From FEN-1350 sp964386005 (GTDB lineage Bacteria > Planctomycetota > Phycisphaerae > Sedimentisphaerales > Anaerohalosphaeraceae): a stretch of DNA of 64,000 nt. The translations under genes were made by a program, and so were the position numbers. Below the pieces are notes generated by a model that was not told the origin of the DNA, made no database searches, and saw only the letters and a program-made list of their open reading frames with translations. The stretch is from NCBI GenBank assembly GCA_964386005.1, contig CAYLSB010000015.1, positions 1 through 64,000 of the forward strand, given 5' to 3'. Every line of letters begins with the position of its first letter. The stretch's first letter is position 1. This document shows positions 53,662 through 62,557 of the stretch, piece after piece.

Positions 53662-54138
53662 TCAGGGTCGTAATCGAAGGGTCAGCTCGGCGATACGTTT
53701 TCCACGCCGACGACACTGATTCAGGACCCGATCATCGGGTTTGCCAACCGATACGGGGCCAAAATGATCGCCTTGGGGATCGCCCTGGAGGATCATCCCA
53801 TGTACCATCAGCGTAACGAGAATATTGATGATGGTGAATTCGTTGCCCCCGCCGGTATTGGCCGAAGAGCTGAACGCCGCGCCGATCTTGCCGTCCAGTT
53901 TGCCGTGTTTGCTGACCGATTCGTCGAACAACTCGGCAATCTTGGAACACATCCGTCCGTAATACGTCGGCGATCCGACCACGATCGCATCGGCGTCAAG
54001 CAGATCGTTGATTTTGACATCTTCGACCGCCTTGCACTTGGTGGGCAATTGCGCCTCGTTCATGGACTCGGCAAACACCTGAGCCATTTGTTTGGTATTA
54101 CCGCTCCGCGAATAATAGATCACCAATCCTGTGGCCAT
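53662..54138 (-). CDS. Flavodoxin-family NAD(P)H oxidoreductase
   Basis: 158 aa from the ATG at 54138, with GAGG 5 bases upstream. The flavodoxin FMN phosphate loop is VIYYSRSGNTKQMA, followed by DADAIVVGSPTYYGRMCSKI (ring-binding loop) and AFSSSANTGGGNE. Similar to WrbA/flavodoxin-like quinone reductases. It uses FMN for one- or two-electron transfer in the cytoplasm. It follows a LolA-like gene by 21 bp. Confidence 0.87.
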   Translation of the reverse strand: MATGLVIYYSRSGNTKQMAQVFAESMNEAQLPTKCKAVEDVKINDLLDADAIVVGSPTYYGRMCSKIAELFDESVSKHGKLDGKIGAAFSSSANTGGGNEFTIINILVTLMVHGMILQGDPQGDHFGPVSVGKPDDRVLNQCRRRGKRIAELTLRLRP

Positions 54139-54159
54139 ACGCATCCTCGACAATCGAGA

Positions 54160-55044
54160 TTACTTGGGGGATTTCAGTGTTGTCCTATCCCGTTCCGGAA
54201 CCTCTTCGTCCAACGGATGCTTATTTTGCGAGAAATGGGCGGGGATTTCAATGGTAAAAATGGCCTTTTCGATTTTTTTATTCGCAACCGGTTCAAGAAA
54301 GGATATGTCGTAAATATCTCCCTCCGTGGAGGTGGTGAGAATCCGCCGGGGTAAATACTGTTTGGGATCCATCCAAAAATCAATCCTCGAATACTGTTCC
54401 TTGAAACGGGATTGGGGTTTTGTGGTCAAAAGCAAATGGACCGGCCGATTGGGATCGGTGGATTCTTCCTTCACACGAACGATCTCAAAATCCTTCGACA
54501 GGTTTTCGGTTCGAGTAAATCCGATGATCGGAAAATTCCCGCTGAGAAACTCGAACACATCCATGGCTTTTCCGGGTCGGGCCTTCTGATAAAAATCCGC
54601 CTTCTCCAGTGAATAATCGATTCGTGTCAACCAGAATCCGTCGAAGAAGAATTGCTCGATGCGTTTTTCTTCCGGAGCGTCTTCCTGCTGAAAGGTGTCG
54701 AACTGGATTCGAAGCCGCGACCCGTCTGTATCCTTTTGATAATAGAGACGTCCGTTCCGCAGCGTTTTGGAATCCAGCAGTTCGGGATCCTGGATAAACA
54801 GGTATTTTATTTTGGCCTGATAACTGCCCATCGTTGTGGTCCGTTTGTGCAGTTCCTCCAGAATTCCCTGAAGGATGGGATCGCTTTCCGTCGAGGGACC
54901 GGGGGATTTGGATTCCGGTGAATGGCTCGGTGCGCAACACGGGGGGGAAACAGCCGATTCCTCCACGGATTGCGTGCCCGCAGATTGAACCCGACTTACA
55001 TTCCAGGTCAGACAAGCGAGTACAATGATCCATCGTAATTTCAC
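54160..55044 (-). CDS. LolA-like outer-membrane lipoprotein carrier-type protein
   Basis: 294 aa. A signal peptide (to about VQSAG) is followed by a Ser/Pro/Cys-rich linker (to 55). From 60 a LolA/LppX-like half-barrel: MGSYQAKIKYLFIQDPELLD, YYQKDTDGSRLRIQF, RIEQFFFDGFWLTRID, IDFWMDPKQYLPRRILTTST and EGDIYDISFLEPVANKK. It probably carries or senses lipids or lipoproteins in the periplasm. Direct LolA assignment is not safe because the family has many paralogues in planctomycetes. Confidence 0.75.
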   Translation of the reverse strand: MKLRWIIVLACLTWNVSRVQSAGTQSVEESAVSPPCCAPSHSPESKSPGPSTESDPILQGILEELHKRTTTMGSYQAKIKYLFIQDPELLDSKTLRNGRLYYQKDTDGSRLRIQFDTFQQEDAPEEKRIEQFFFDGFWLTRIDYSLEKADFYQKARPGKAMDVFEFLSGNFPIIGFTRTENLSKDFEIVRVKEESTDPNRPVHLLLTTKPQSRFKEQYSRIDFWMDPKQYLPRRILTTSTEGDIYDISFLEPVANKKIEKAIFTIEIPAHFSQNKHPLDEEVPERDRTTLKSPK

Positions 55045-55125
55045 GAGTTATTCCCTTTCGATTTTCAGATTACATCGATCGAATCCATTTCCGGCGACAA
55101 GAGACCAGACGGTTTGGAATACCAT

Positions 55126-55719
55126 CTATTCCATCAAATTCCCATTTTCAACGATTGGGATCAATTCGTCAAGTCGATGGATGACGTGATCGGAGTACGG
55201 TAAAAACAAATCGGCATCTTTGTGGCTTTTCAGCAGTACGGTAATCGCTCCGGCCGCACGTCCGCTAAGCATATCCTGCAAAAAGTCCCCGACTACCAGA
55301 GTCTCCTCCGGTCGTACTCCGAACCGACGACACAACTCAAGAACACCGAACGCATCCGGTTTGACGGGCCCGTCCGTTCGATCAACGATGGCATCAAACA
55401 CAAGGCCGTGGCGCTCGGCCACTACGATCGCGTTTTCGCGCGTATTCCGGGTCAGAATCCCAACGGGATATCCATGATTACGAAACCAGGCAAGGATGTC
55501 TTTGGCCCCTTCATTCAACGTGGATTGAAGGGCGGCTCGCTTTTCGTGTTCATCCAGTATTCGAAGGATTTCCCGTTGTCTTGCCTCATCCTGATCCTTC
55601 AGTAATTCCAGAATCGGCCCGGCATCCCGGGCAAATCCGATCTCCTCCCGAATCGCATCAAAGTCCAGCAACGGCTCGGTAAGGGTTCCGTCCAAATCAA
55701 ATATAACAGCCCGGATCAT
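55126..55719 (-). CDS. HAD-family phosphatase (phosphoglycolate phosphatase-like)
   Basis: 197 aa from the ATG at 55719, with an ATGA overlap to the LysR stop. HAD motifs: FDLDGTLTEPLLD (Asp8, Asp10), GILTRNTRENA (motif II), Lys in GPVKPDAFG and acids in VVGDFLQDMLSG. Small HAD phosphatase with a short cap; substrate unknown. Co-transcribed with the regulator that faces gdhA. Confidence 0.87.
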   Translation of the reverse strand: MIRAVIFDLDGTLTEPLLDFDAIREEIGFARDAGPILELLKDQDEARQREILRILDEHEKRAALQSTLNEGAKDILAWFRNHGYPVGILTRNTRENAIVVAERHGLVFDAIVDRTDGPVKPDAFGVLELCRRFGVRPEETLVVGDFLQDMLSGRAAGAITVLLKSHKDADLFLPYSDHVIHRLDELIPIVENGNLME

Positions 55720-56612
55720 CGGTCCTCAAACGATTTCTGTTTTCCGAGAAGTTCCAATAAATATCGCCCCGCTTGCGGCAGTCGCTTGTCCTTGCGAACC
55801 AGGATCCCGGTCGGTCGAAAGAATCGGTCGTTGACGAACGACAGGGACCGAAGGGTATTGTTGGATCGTTCGGCCTGAATCGTCGGTTCCGGCAAAATGC
55901 TGATGGCTGTCGTGTTGATTTCCACCGCCCGCTTGATCGTCTCGATATTGTCGAATTCCAGCGACATCCGTACCGTCACTCCATATTGCCTCAGAATCGA
56001 ATCAATCAGGATGCGAGTCGGCACATCTGTATCGAAACCGATAAACTCGGTTCCGGCCAATTCATGAATATCCACCTGAGAAAATGCCGCCAGGGGATGA
56101 GAAGGGCTGCATACAAGAACCAGCGGCTCATCCTCGAACGGAAGTACATCGATGTTACGCATTTTTTTCGGGACCGCCACCATTCCAATATCGATATCTC
56201 CCTTTAAAAGCCGGTCATAAATCTGTGAGGCGTCGCAATACTCTACATGCAAATACACATTGGGATACTTGCCCATGAATCTCTTGACATAGGGCTGTAA
56301 AGTGTGCATTCCAATGCTGAAAATGGCGGCCAGGTTGATCCGCGATGTCGATTTGTTCTGGTTGGCCAGTTCGCTGACCATCCGGTCGTAACGGTCCAGG
56401 ATCTCCTTGCCCGCCAGAAAAAAAATCTCCCCAGCGCTGGTCAAAGCGGGGGGGCGTTTCTTACGATTGATAAGCTGACATTTATGCGTCAGTTCGAGTT
56501 GAGCGATCTGTTGCGATACGGCCGACTGGCTAACCCCATGTTTGTCAGCCGTCCGAGAAAAGTTCTGCAACTCAACCAAATCACAAAATATTCGCATTGT
56601 TTCGATATTCAT
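55716..56612 (-). CDS. LysR-type transcriptional regulator
   Basis: 298 aa. N-terminal winged helix-turn-helix: FCDLVELQNFSRTADKHGVS, then QSAVSQQIAQLELTHKCQLI. The C-terminal effector domain starts near 90 (RINLAAIFSIGMHTLQPYVK). CysB/CbbR/GltC-type layout. Divergent from gdhA with about 215 bases between start codons, so the probable target is gdhA (inference). Effector unknown. Confidence 0.9.
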   Translation of the reverse strand: MNIETMRIFCDLVELQNFSRTADKHGVSQSAVSQQIAQLELTHKCQLINRKKRPPALTSAGEIFFLAGKEILDRYDRMVSELANQNKSTSRINLAAIFSIGMHTLQPYVKRFMGKYPNVYLHVEYCDASQIYDRLLKGDIDIGMVAVPKKMRNIDVLPFEDEPLVLVCSPSHPLAAFSQVDIHELAGTEFIGFDTDVPTRILIDSILRQYGVTVRMSLEFDNIETIKRAVEINTTAISILPEPTIQAERSNNTLRSLSFVNDRFFRPTGILVRKDKRLPQAGRYLLELLGKQKSFEDR

Positions 56613-56621
56613 GATAAGTAA

Positions 56622-56684
56622 TTCTTATTATAACTATCACTAAAGTTTTCTTGAATTACACTGATAAAGACCATAGTATAAGAA
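56622..56684 (+). promoter_or_regulatory. gdhA promoter region with LysR-type inverted repeat
   Basis: TTGAAT (56651-56656), a 17-base spacer, TAGTAT (56674-56679) give a gdhA promoter. TTCTTAT (56622-56628) and ATAAGAA (56678-56684) form an inverted repeat around it. A LysR-binding function is inferred from the divergent layout. Confidence 0.5.
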
Positions 56685-56828
56685 CGATTAATTATTTGTA
56701 AAGTAAAACTTTTCAATAGTGGAATCAAGCCGACAGGTTAATGACATGAATCGATTGCCGGTTCGCAACGGCGGAAACGGCTTTGGAAATCAAAACAGGG
56801 AAACATTTCAGTCCAGTCAGGAGAAAAC

Positions 56829-58169
56829 ATGGCAAGCCAATTTGTTGAAGAGATCATGGGGCAAGTTACGATGCGAAACCCCGGCGAGAACGAGTTCCAT
56901 CAGGCCGTCCGCGAGGTTGCCGAATCGGTGGAAGTCGTCATTCAGAAAAATCCCGCTTTTGCAAAAACCAAAGTATTCGAGCGGCTCGTCGAACCCGAGC
57001 GCCAGATGATGTTCCGCGTTCCATGGGTCGATGACAAGGGCAATGTTCAAATCAACCGCGGGTTCCGCGTGCAGTTCAGCAGCGCGATTGGCCCCTACAA
57101 AGGCGGCCTGCGATTCCACCCCTCGGTGTATCTGGGCATCATCAAGTTCCTCGGATTCGAGCAGATTTTCAAAAATGCACTGACCACCACTCCCATCGGC
57201 GGCGGCAAAGGCGGGAGCGATTTTGATCCCAAGGGCAAAAGCGACAATGAAGTCATGCGGTTCTGCCAAAACTTTATGAGCGAACTGTTCCGCCACATCG
57301 GATCCGATACCGACGTTCCAGCCGGCGACATCGGCGTGGGCGGCCGCGAAGTCGGTTTCATGTTCGGTCAGTACAAGAAACTCTCCAACGTCTTCACCGG
57401 AGTCCTTACGGGTAAGGGCCTCGATTGGGGCGGATCCCTGGCTCGCACCGAAGCCACCGGCTATGGACTGGTCTATTTTGTTACCCGAATGCTCCAGGAT
57501 CGCAAGACCGATTGGAAGGGCAAACGCGTTGTCGTTTCCGGTTCGGGTAACGTGGCCATCTATGCTGTCCAGAAGTGCCACGAACTCGGCGCCACATGTA
57601 TCGCGATGTCCGACAGCGGCGGCTACATCGTCGATGAAGGCGGCATCAATCTCAACACCGTCAAGCGCATCAAGGAAGTCGAACGCGGCCGTATCAAGGA
57701 TTATGCCGCCGAACACAAATCCGCCAAGTATTTCGACGGATGCAGTGGCATCTGGACCGTCCCGTGCGATATCGCTCTGCCTTCGGCCACCCAGAATGAG
57801 GTCGATGAAAAGGGCGCCAGGGACCTCGTGAAGAATAAATGCATTGCTGTCGGCGAAGGCGCCAACATGCCCTCCACGCCGGAAGCGATCGAGATCTTCC
57901 TCGATAGCGGAGTCTCGTTCGGTCCTGCCAAGGCCGCCAATGCCGGCGGTGTGGCCACCAGTGCCCTCGAAATGTGCCAGAACTCCATGCGTCTGAGCTG
58001 GACCTTCGATGAAGTCGATAAGCGCCTCAATATGATCATGAACGCCATCTATGACCAGTGCGTCCAGGCCTCCGAGGCCTACAATCTGAAAGGCAACCTG
58101 GTCGCCGGCGCCAATATCGCCGGTTTCCTCAAAGTCGCTCGGGCCATGATGGCGCAGGGGATTGTCTGA
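56829..58169 (+). CDS. gdhA: Glutamate dehydrogenase, NADP-type hexameric
   Basis: 446 aa from the ATG at 56829, with AGGAGA upstream. It begins SQFVEEIMGQVTMRNPGENE, as GdhA. Substrate-binding loop: SAIGPYKGGLRFHPSVYLGI with the conserved Lys and TTPIGGGKGGSDFDPKGKSD, containing the catalytic Lys. The dinucleotide fold follows from about 240 (GKRVVVSGSGNVAIYAVQKC). Makes glutamate from 2-oxoglutarate and ammonium. A strong terminator follows. Confidence 0.96.
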   Translation: MASQFVEEIMGQVTMRNPGENEFHQAVREVAESVEVVIQKNPAFAKTKVFERLVEPERQMMFRVPWVDDKGNVQINRGFRVQFSSAIGPYKGGLRFHPSVYLGIIKFLGFEQIFKNALTTTPIGGGKGGSDFDPKGKSDNEVMRFCQNFMSELFRHIGSDTDVPAGDIGVGGREVGFMFGQYKKLSNVFTGVLTGKGLDWGGSLARTEATGYGLVYFVTRMLQDRKTDWKGKRVVVSGSGNVAIYAVQKCHELGATCIAMSDSGGYIVDEGGINLNTVKRIKEVERGRIKDYAAEHKSAKYFDGCSGIWTVPCDIALPSATQNEVDEKGARDLVKNKCIAVGEGANMPSTPEAIEIFLDSGVSFGPAKAANAGGVATSALEMCQNSMRLSWTFDEVDKRLNMIMNAIYDQCVQASEAYNLKGNLVAGANIAGFLKVARAMMAQGIV

Positions 58170-58185
58170 GATTTCAATGCGTATG

Positions 58186-58208
58186 AACGGCCGCGCGTTG
58201 CGGCCGTT
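58186..58208 (+). repeat. Perfect 9-bp hairpin after gdhA
   Basis: AACGGCCGC (58186-58194), loop GCGTT, GCGGCCGTT (58200-58208), without a T tract. It stands just before the gdhA terminator and could stabilise the 3' end of the transcript. Confidence 0.5.
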
Positions 58209-58223
58209 GGAGCCGATACGATG

Positions 58224-58257
58224 GATCCCCTTACCTCCTGTAAGGGGATCTTTTTTT
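58224..58257 (+). terminator. gdhA terminator
   Basis: An 11-bp perfect stem, GATCCCCTTAC (58224-58234) with GTAAGGGGATC (58240-58250), a 5-base loop and seven Ts. Confidence 0.92.
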
Positions 58258-58311
58258 GCCGTCCGTTTCATGATACACTGATATGTAAAACCATGTTCAA
58301 TGAGGGAAACC

Positions 58312-60897
58312 ATGGAACGATATCCCAGTACCGGCATAAATCCTCTGGATGAAGTCCTCGGCCGCCTCCAATACGGCGACAACGTCGTCTGGCAGGTCGA
58401 TGATATCTCCCACTACAAAGAGCTGGTGATCCCTTACGTCAAACGGGCCCTGGCCGAGAAACGAAAGATGGTGTATGTCCGCTTCGCCAACCATGAGCCG
58501 CTCCTGGAACCGTGCGAGGGATTGTCCATCGTCCATCTGGATGCCGATGTGGGTTTCGAATCCTTTTCCACCCAAATCCACAACCTCATTACCGATAGGG
58601 GGATCGGCGCCTATTATGTGTTCGATTCCCTTTCCGAATTATTGTCCGCCTGGGCCACCGATCTGATGGTCGGCAATTTTTTCATGGTCACCTGTCCCTA
58701 CCTTTACGAACTCGATACCATCGCCTACTTCGCGCTGCTGCGCGACTACCACGCCTATCAGACCGTCGCGCGCATTCGAAGCACGACCCAGCTTCTTCTC
58801 GATGTGTATAAGCTGGAGGGACAACGGTACATCCATCCCCTCAAGGTCTGGAACCGATATTCCCCCACGATGTTTCTGCCGCATCGAGATGAGGGTATGC
58901 AACTGGAACCCGTGACCAACAGCGTCGATGCGGCCCGCTTGTTCTCGTATATCTCCGATCGTGCCCGTGCCAGCACCCGCCGCAAAATCGACTTCTGGGA
59001 TCGTCTCTTTCTCAACGCCGAAGAAATGCTGGACCAGTCCGCCGCCGATCCCCAGGTCGAACGGACCGTCGATCAGATGTGTCGCGTCATGATCGGCCGC
59101 GAAGACCGCATGGTCTCACTGGCCAAACAGTATTTCTCTCTCCGCGATCTCCTGGATATCAAGGCCCGTCTGATCGGGACCGGCTACATCGGCGGCAAGG
59201 CCGTCGGCATGCTTCTGGCACGCAAGATCCTCGCCGTCGATTCCGATTTCGACTGGAAAGAGGTTCTCGAAAAACACGACTCGTTCTACATCGGTTCGGA
59301 TATCTTCCATACCTACATTGTGCAAAATGGCCTCTGGAAAATCCGGATGGAACAGAAAACCAAAGAGGGCTACTTTGCCCGTGCCGGCGAGCTGGCGGCG
59401 GCCATCCTCAAAGGGAAATTCCCGACCGAGATCAAGGAACAGTTCATGGAGATGATCGAATATTACGGCCAGTCCCCGATCATCGTCCGTTCCAGCAGTC
59501 TCCTGGAGGACAGTTTTGGAAACGCCTTCGCCGGAAAATACGAAAGTATATTTCTGGTCAATCAGGGCAGTCCCGAAGACCGCTACCAGCAATTCGAAAA
59601 CGTTGTCCGCAAGATCTATTCCAGCACGGTCAATGAGGATGCGCTCACCTATCGGCTGCAACGGGGACTGGATCAGGCCGACGAGCAGATGTCGCTTCTC
59701 GTTCAGCGCGTTTCCGGCACCCATCACGGCCGGTACTTTTTCCCCGATGTCGCCGGCGTGGGCGTATCGTTCAATACGTTTGTCTGGAACCGCTCGATGG
59801 ATCCCGAAGCCGGCATGGCCCGCATCGTCATGGGTCTCGGTACCCGCGCTGTCAACCGCGTTGAGGATGATTACCCGCGGATCGTCGCGATGGATGCCCC
59901 GCTGGTTCGCCCGCACTCGGCCGTGGATAACCTCCGACAGTTTTCCCAGCGGTACATGGATGTGCTGGATCTGGCCGCAAACAAGCTGGATGCGATCCCC
60001 GTCAAAAAAATTCTCAGCGCCGAACAGAATCCTCTGAACAGTCGGATCGCCATTCGCGATGCCGAGGCCGAAAACCGCATGCGGCAATTGGGCCTTCCAT
60101 TTGAACCGCAGTGGATCCTTACCTTCGATGACCTGTTGTCCCAAACGGAAATCGTCCCGATGCTTCGTCGCCTTATGGAAACCCTGGAATATCGCTACCA
60201 ATATCCCGTCGATATTGAATTCACGATCAACTTCGCCGAAGATCAATCCCCCCATATCAACTTGCTGCAATGTCGTCCGCTTCAGACACGAGGCCTGGGT
60301 CGCCCGGTCCAGATCCCGCAAAACCTTCCATCCTCTCAGGTGCTGTTCCGGACCACAGGCAGTTTCATGGGCGGATCAATTTCCGAGTCCATCCGCCGGA
60401 TTGTGTATATCGATCCGGCCGGATACCTTGCCTTGCCCCTCCAGGATAAATACGCGATCGCTCGGCTCGTCGGCAAACTCAATCACCTCATCGAAGGTCC
60501 CCTTGAACAAACTACGATGTTGATGGGTCCCGGCCGATGGGGTACCACCACGCCCTCTCTTGGTGTTCCAGCCCACTTCGCGGAAATCAATCGTTTCGCG
60601 GTCCTTTGCGAGTTGTCCTACCCCTCCGGCAATCTGATGCCCGAACTGTCCTACGGAAGTCACTTTTTCCAGGATCTTGTCGAGAGCGGAATTTTTTACG
60701 TGGCCCTGTTCTGCGAAAAATCCGATGTGGTCTTCAATCGTCAGCACCTCCTGCTGTGCCCCAACCAACTCGCTGATTTGATTCCGGAAGCGCATCCCTA
60801 TGCGCCCGTGGTTCGAGTCTGCGATACCGAAAAATTCAATCTGCAATTGATGGCCGACATCTTGACCCAGACGATGGTTTGCTTTAAAAGTATCTGA
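58312..60897 (+). CDS. KaiC-like domain fused to a PEP synthase-type (PPDK_N) nucleotide-binding domain
   Basis: 861 aa from the ATG at 58312, with GAGG 7 bases upstream; ATG 58300 is alternative. Residues 5-200 start as a RecA/KaiC family domain (STGINPLDEVLGRLQYGDNV) but the Walker A GKT has been lost (VVWQVDDISHYKELV). From about 280 the PPDK/PEP synthase ATP-grasp half: GTGYIGGKAVGMLLARKIL, then SPIIVRSSSLLEDSFGNAFA, ending in INLLQCRPLQTRG near 665. The swivelling phospho-His and the PEP barrel are absent. Likely an orphan regulatory or nucleotide-binding protein. Confidence 0.82.
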   Translation: MERYPSTGINPLDEVLGRLQYGDNVVWQVDDISHYKELVIPYVKRALAEKRKMVYVRFANHEPLLEPCEGLSIVHLDADVGFESFSTQIHNLITDRGIGAYYVFDSLSELLSAWATDLMVGNFFMVTCPYLYELDTIAYFALLRDYHAYQTVARIRSTTQLLLDVYKLEGQRYIHPLKVWNRYSPTMFLPHRDEGMQLEPVTNSVDAARLFSYISDRARASTRRKIDFWDRLFLNAEEMLDQSAADPQVERTVDQMCRVMIGREDRMVSLAKQYFSLRDLLDIKARLIGTGYIGGKAVGMLLARKILAVDSDFDWKEVLEKHDSFYIGSDIFHTYIVQNGLWKIRMEQKTKEGYFARAGELAAAILKGKFPTEIKEQFMEMIEYYGQSPIIVRSSSLLEDSFGNAFAGKYESIFLVNQGSPEDRYQQFENVVRKIYSSTVNEDALTYRLQRGLDQADEQMSLLVQRVSGTHHGRYFFPDVAGVGVSFNTFVWNRSMDPEAGMARIVMGLGTRAVNRVEDDYPRIVAMDAPLVRPHSAVDNLRQFSQRYMDVLDLAANKLDAIPVKKILSAEQNPLNSRIAIRDAEAENRMRQLGLPFEPQWILTFDDLLSQTEIVPMLRRLMETLEYRYQYPVDIEFTINFAEDQSPHINLLQCRPLQTRGLGRPVQIPQNLPSSQVLFRTTGSFMGGSISESIRRIVYIDPAGYLALPLQDKYAIARLVGKLNHLIEGPLEQTTMLMGPGRWGTTTPSLGVPAHFAEINRFAVLCELSYPSGNLMPELSYGSHFFQDLVESGIFYVALFCEKSDVVFNRQHLLLCPNQLADLIPEAHPYAPVVRVCDTEKFNLQLMADILTQTMVCFKSI

Positions 60898-60984
60898 TCG
60901 GTGTGAATGCGGATGACTTGAAAGCTTCAAATTTATTGCGAATTATTCCGTTTGGGTTTTTCGGGGCACATGACGTATGCCCTT

Positions 60985-61076
60985 TGTAGGGGCGGATGGC
61001 ATCCGCCCAAAATCCTGTGTAGGGCAATCCCCTGTGATTGCCCATTCCTGTCATTCCGGCGAAATCCGGAATCCAG
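60985..61076 (+). repeat. Array of short palindromes (REP-like)
   Basis: Three perfect stems in a row: GGGCGGAT (60990-60997) with ATCCGCCC (61001-61008); GGGCAATC (61022-61029) with GATTGCCC (61036-61043); and ATTCCGG (61053-61059) with CCGGAAT (61066-61072). The last resembles widespread ATTCCGGCGAAA-type REP elements. A related TGTAGGG-CAATCC string recurs near 62109. No gene or terminator T tract here. Confidence 0.7.
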
Positions 61077-61160
61077 ATCCTTCAGATAGGATAGAATGGT
61101 TTATGTTTTTGATTGGGATTCTCCTGGTCTTAGTGTGAATTGAATAAGGAAGATTTTCGG

Positions 61161-61937
61161 ATGACGACTCGCAATCAAAAAGCGGCCCGGCAATTACTTC
61201 AGATCGATCAGTTTTTTACCGGCGACTTTACCGTTCGCGGCAAAGCGCAGCCGCCGGTAAATCCCGCCCCGGCCGTCTCTCCATCCGCTTCCGCTTCCCA
61301 GCCGGCCGAAAAGTCCGATTCGGTTCCTCATCCCGATCCCGAAAAAGCCCTGGCCGAGATCGCCCGCGAGATCGCTCATTGCTCCAAGTGCCCCCTGGCC
61401 CAGACCCGTAAGCACGTCGTTCCCGGCGAAGGCAATCCCCGCCCGCAGATCGTCTTTGTCGGCGAGGCGCCCGGCGAAGACGAAGACCTGCAGGGCCGCC
61501 CCTTTGTCGGCCGGGCCGGCCAACTCCTCGAAAAAATCATCATCGCCATGGGTCTCAAGCGTCAGGATGTCTTCATCTGCAACATACTCAAGTGCCGTCC
61601 GCCGGGCAACCGCGATCCCAAACCCGACGAAGTTGAATGCTGCTCGCCCTATCTTCAGCGTCAACTCGAAATCCTGTCGCCGAAAATCATCGTCGCCCTC
61701 GGCAGTCATGCCGCCAAAACCCTGCTCGATACCAACCTGGCCATCGGCAAGCTCCGCGGCCGTTTCCACGACTACTACTTCTCGCCGTTTTCCCCGCCCA
61801 TCAAGCTCATGCCCACTTACCACCCCGCCTACATCCTGCGCAACTATACCGCCGAAACCCGCGGGCAGGTTTGGAATGACATGCAACTGGTCCTCAAGGA
61901 ACTCGGCCTGCCTATCCCCAAATCCCCCGCCTCATAA
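61161..61937 (+). CDS. Family 4 uracil-DNA glycosylase (Fe-S)
   Basis: 258 aa from the ATG at 61161; TTG 61140 is a weak alternative. A 70-residue Pro/Ala-rich linker precedes the domain. Motif I is VGEAPGEDEDLQGRPFVGRA, Fe-S cysteines are C-x2-C in HCSKCPLA and CNILKCRPPG plus ECCSPY; motif II is PTYHPAYILR. It removes uracil from DNA arising from cytosine deamination. No neighbours in the pathway. Confidence 0.93.
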   Translation: MTTRNQKAARQLLQIDQFFTGDFTVRGKAQPPVNPAPAVSPSASASQPAEKSDSVPHPDPEKALAEIAREIAHCSKCPLAQTRKHVVPGEGNPRPQIVFVGEAPGEDEDLQGRPFVGRAGQLLEKIIIAMGLKRQDVFICNILKCRPPGNRDPKPDEVECCSPYLQRQLEILSPKIIVALGSHAAKTLLDTNLAIGKLRGRFHDYYFSPFSPPIKLMPTYHPAYILRNYTAETRGQVWNDMQLVLKELGLPIPKSPAS

Positions 61938-62004
61938 AATCTCCGACTTCGTGGTTCATATTTGAACGCGTGGCAGCCACCGAGCGTCGCAAGGTGGATG
62001 GAGG

Positions 62005-62140
62005 GCCAAGCTCCGTCGTGGCCGGTAGCCGTAGCACAATCGTCTTGGTTGTGTTGTGGATGGGCCCGCTCCATCGGGTCCTTTAGACGCAACCGTCTCG
62101 GTTGTGTATGTAGGGACAATCCTCCGTGGTTTCCCAGATC
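62005..62140 (+). repeat. Second palindrome-rich spacer
   Basis: Short palindromes including CACAA...TTGTG (62035-62053) and CAACCG-TCT-CGGTTG (62090-62104), with a TGTAGGGACAATCC string (62109) akin to that near 61019. Probably the same REP-like family as at 60985. It leads directly into the Rhs remnant. No gene. Confidence 0.55.
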
Positions 62141-62156
62141 GCGCCGCCGAATAAGA

Positions 62157-62549
62157 CAATAAAGATAATCTGCTTCGTAAATTCATTTATGGACCCGGCT
62201 CGACGAGCCGATCTGTATGATAACGGTATCCGGCGGAGAGGATGCCGCTCGGTATTACTATCATTACGATGGGTTGGGCTCGGGTGTAGGATTGTCGGAT
62301 AGCGCAGGTGTGTTTGTGGAGCGATACGCGTACGACGTCTTCGGCGGTTGCGTTGTGCATATCGACGCCGGCAATGACGGCGTGTGGATGACCGGTGACG
62401 ACACACCTGACACCCAATCTGCTGTTGACAATCCCTTCCTCTTTACCGGCCGGCAGTACGATCCGGAGACGGGGCTGTATTATTACCGCGCCCGGATGTA
62501 TTCGCCTTCGCTCGGCCGGTTCCTGCAAACCGACCCCATTGAAACCTGA
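62157..62549 (+). pseudogene. Remnant of an Rhs/YD-repeat protein (core end)
   Basis: The C-terminal Rhs core can be read: RKFIYGPG in one frame, then, after a one-base loss near 62190, DEPICM...YYYHYDGLGSGVGLSDSA in the frame of 62217, and LFTGRQYDPETGLYYYRARM to LGRFLQTDPIET at the stop. This is the region just before the variable toxin tip, but the protein ends here and its long N-terminal repeat part is missing. It looks like a decayed, displaced fragment; REP-like palindromes precede it. Confidence 0.8.
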
Positions 62550-62557
62550 GATTCCGC

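Noticed and set aside
56817..58382. 521-aa minus-strand open frame opposite gdhA
   Set aside because: Antisense to an intact glutamate dehydrogenase. Composition reflects reverse-complemented conserved codons, with no domain of its own.
59116..60321. 401-aa minus-strand frame opposite the KaiC/PPDK_N gene
   Set aside because: Antisense shadow with no motif and no RBS.
60985..61076. CRISPR-like repeats
   Set aside because: The three palindromes differ from each other and have no regular spacer. They are REP-like stems, not direct repeats.
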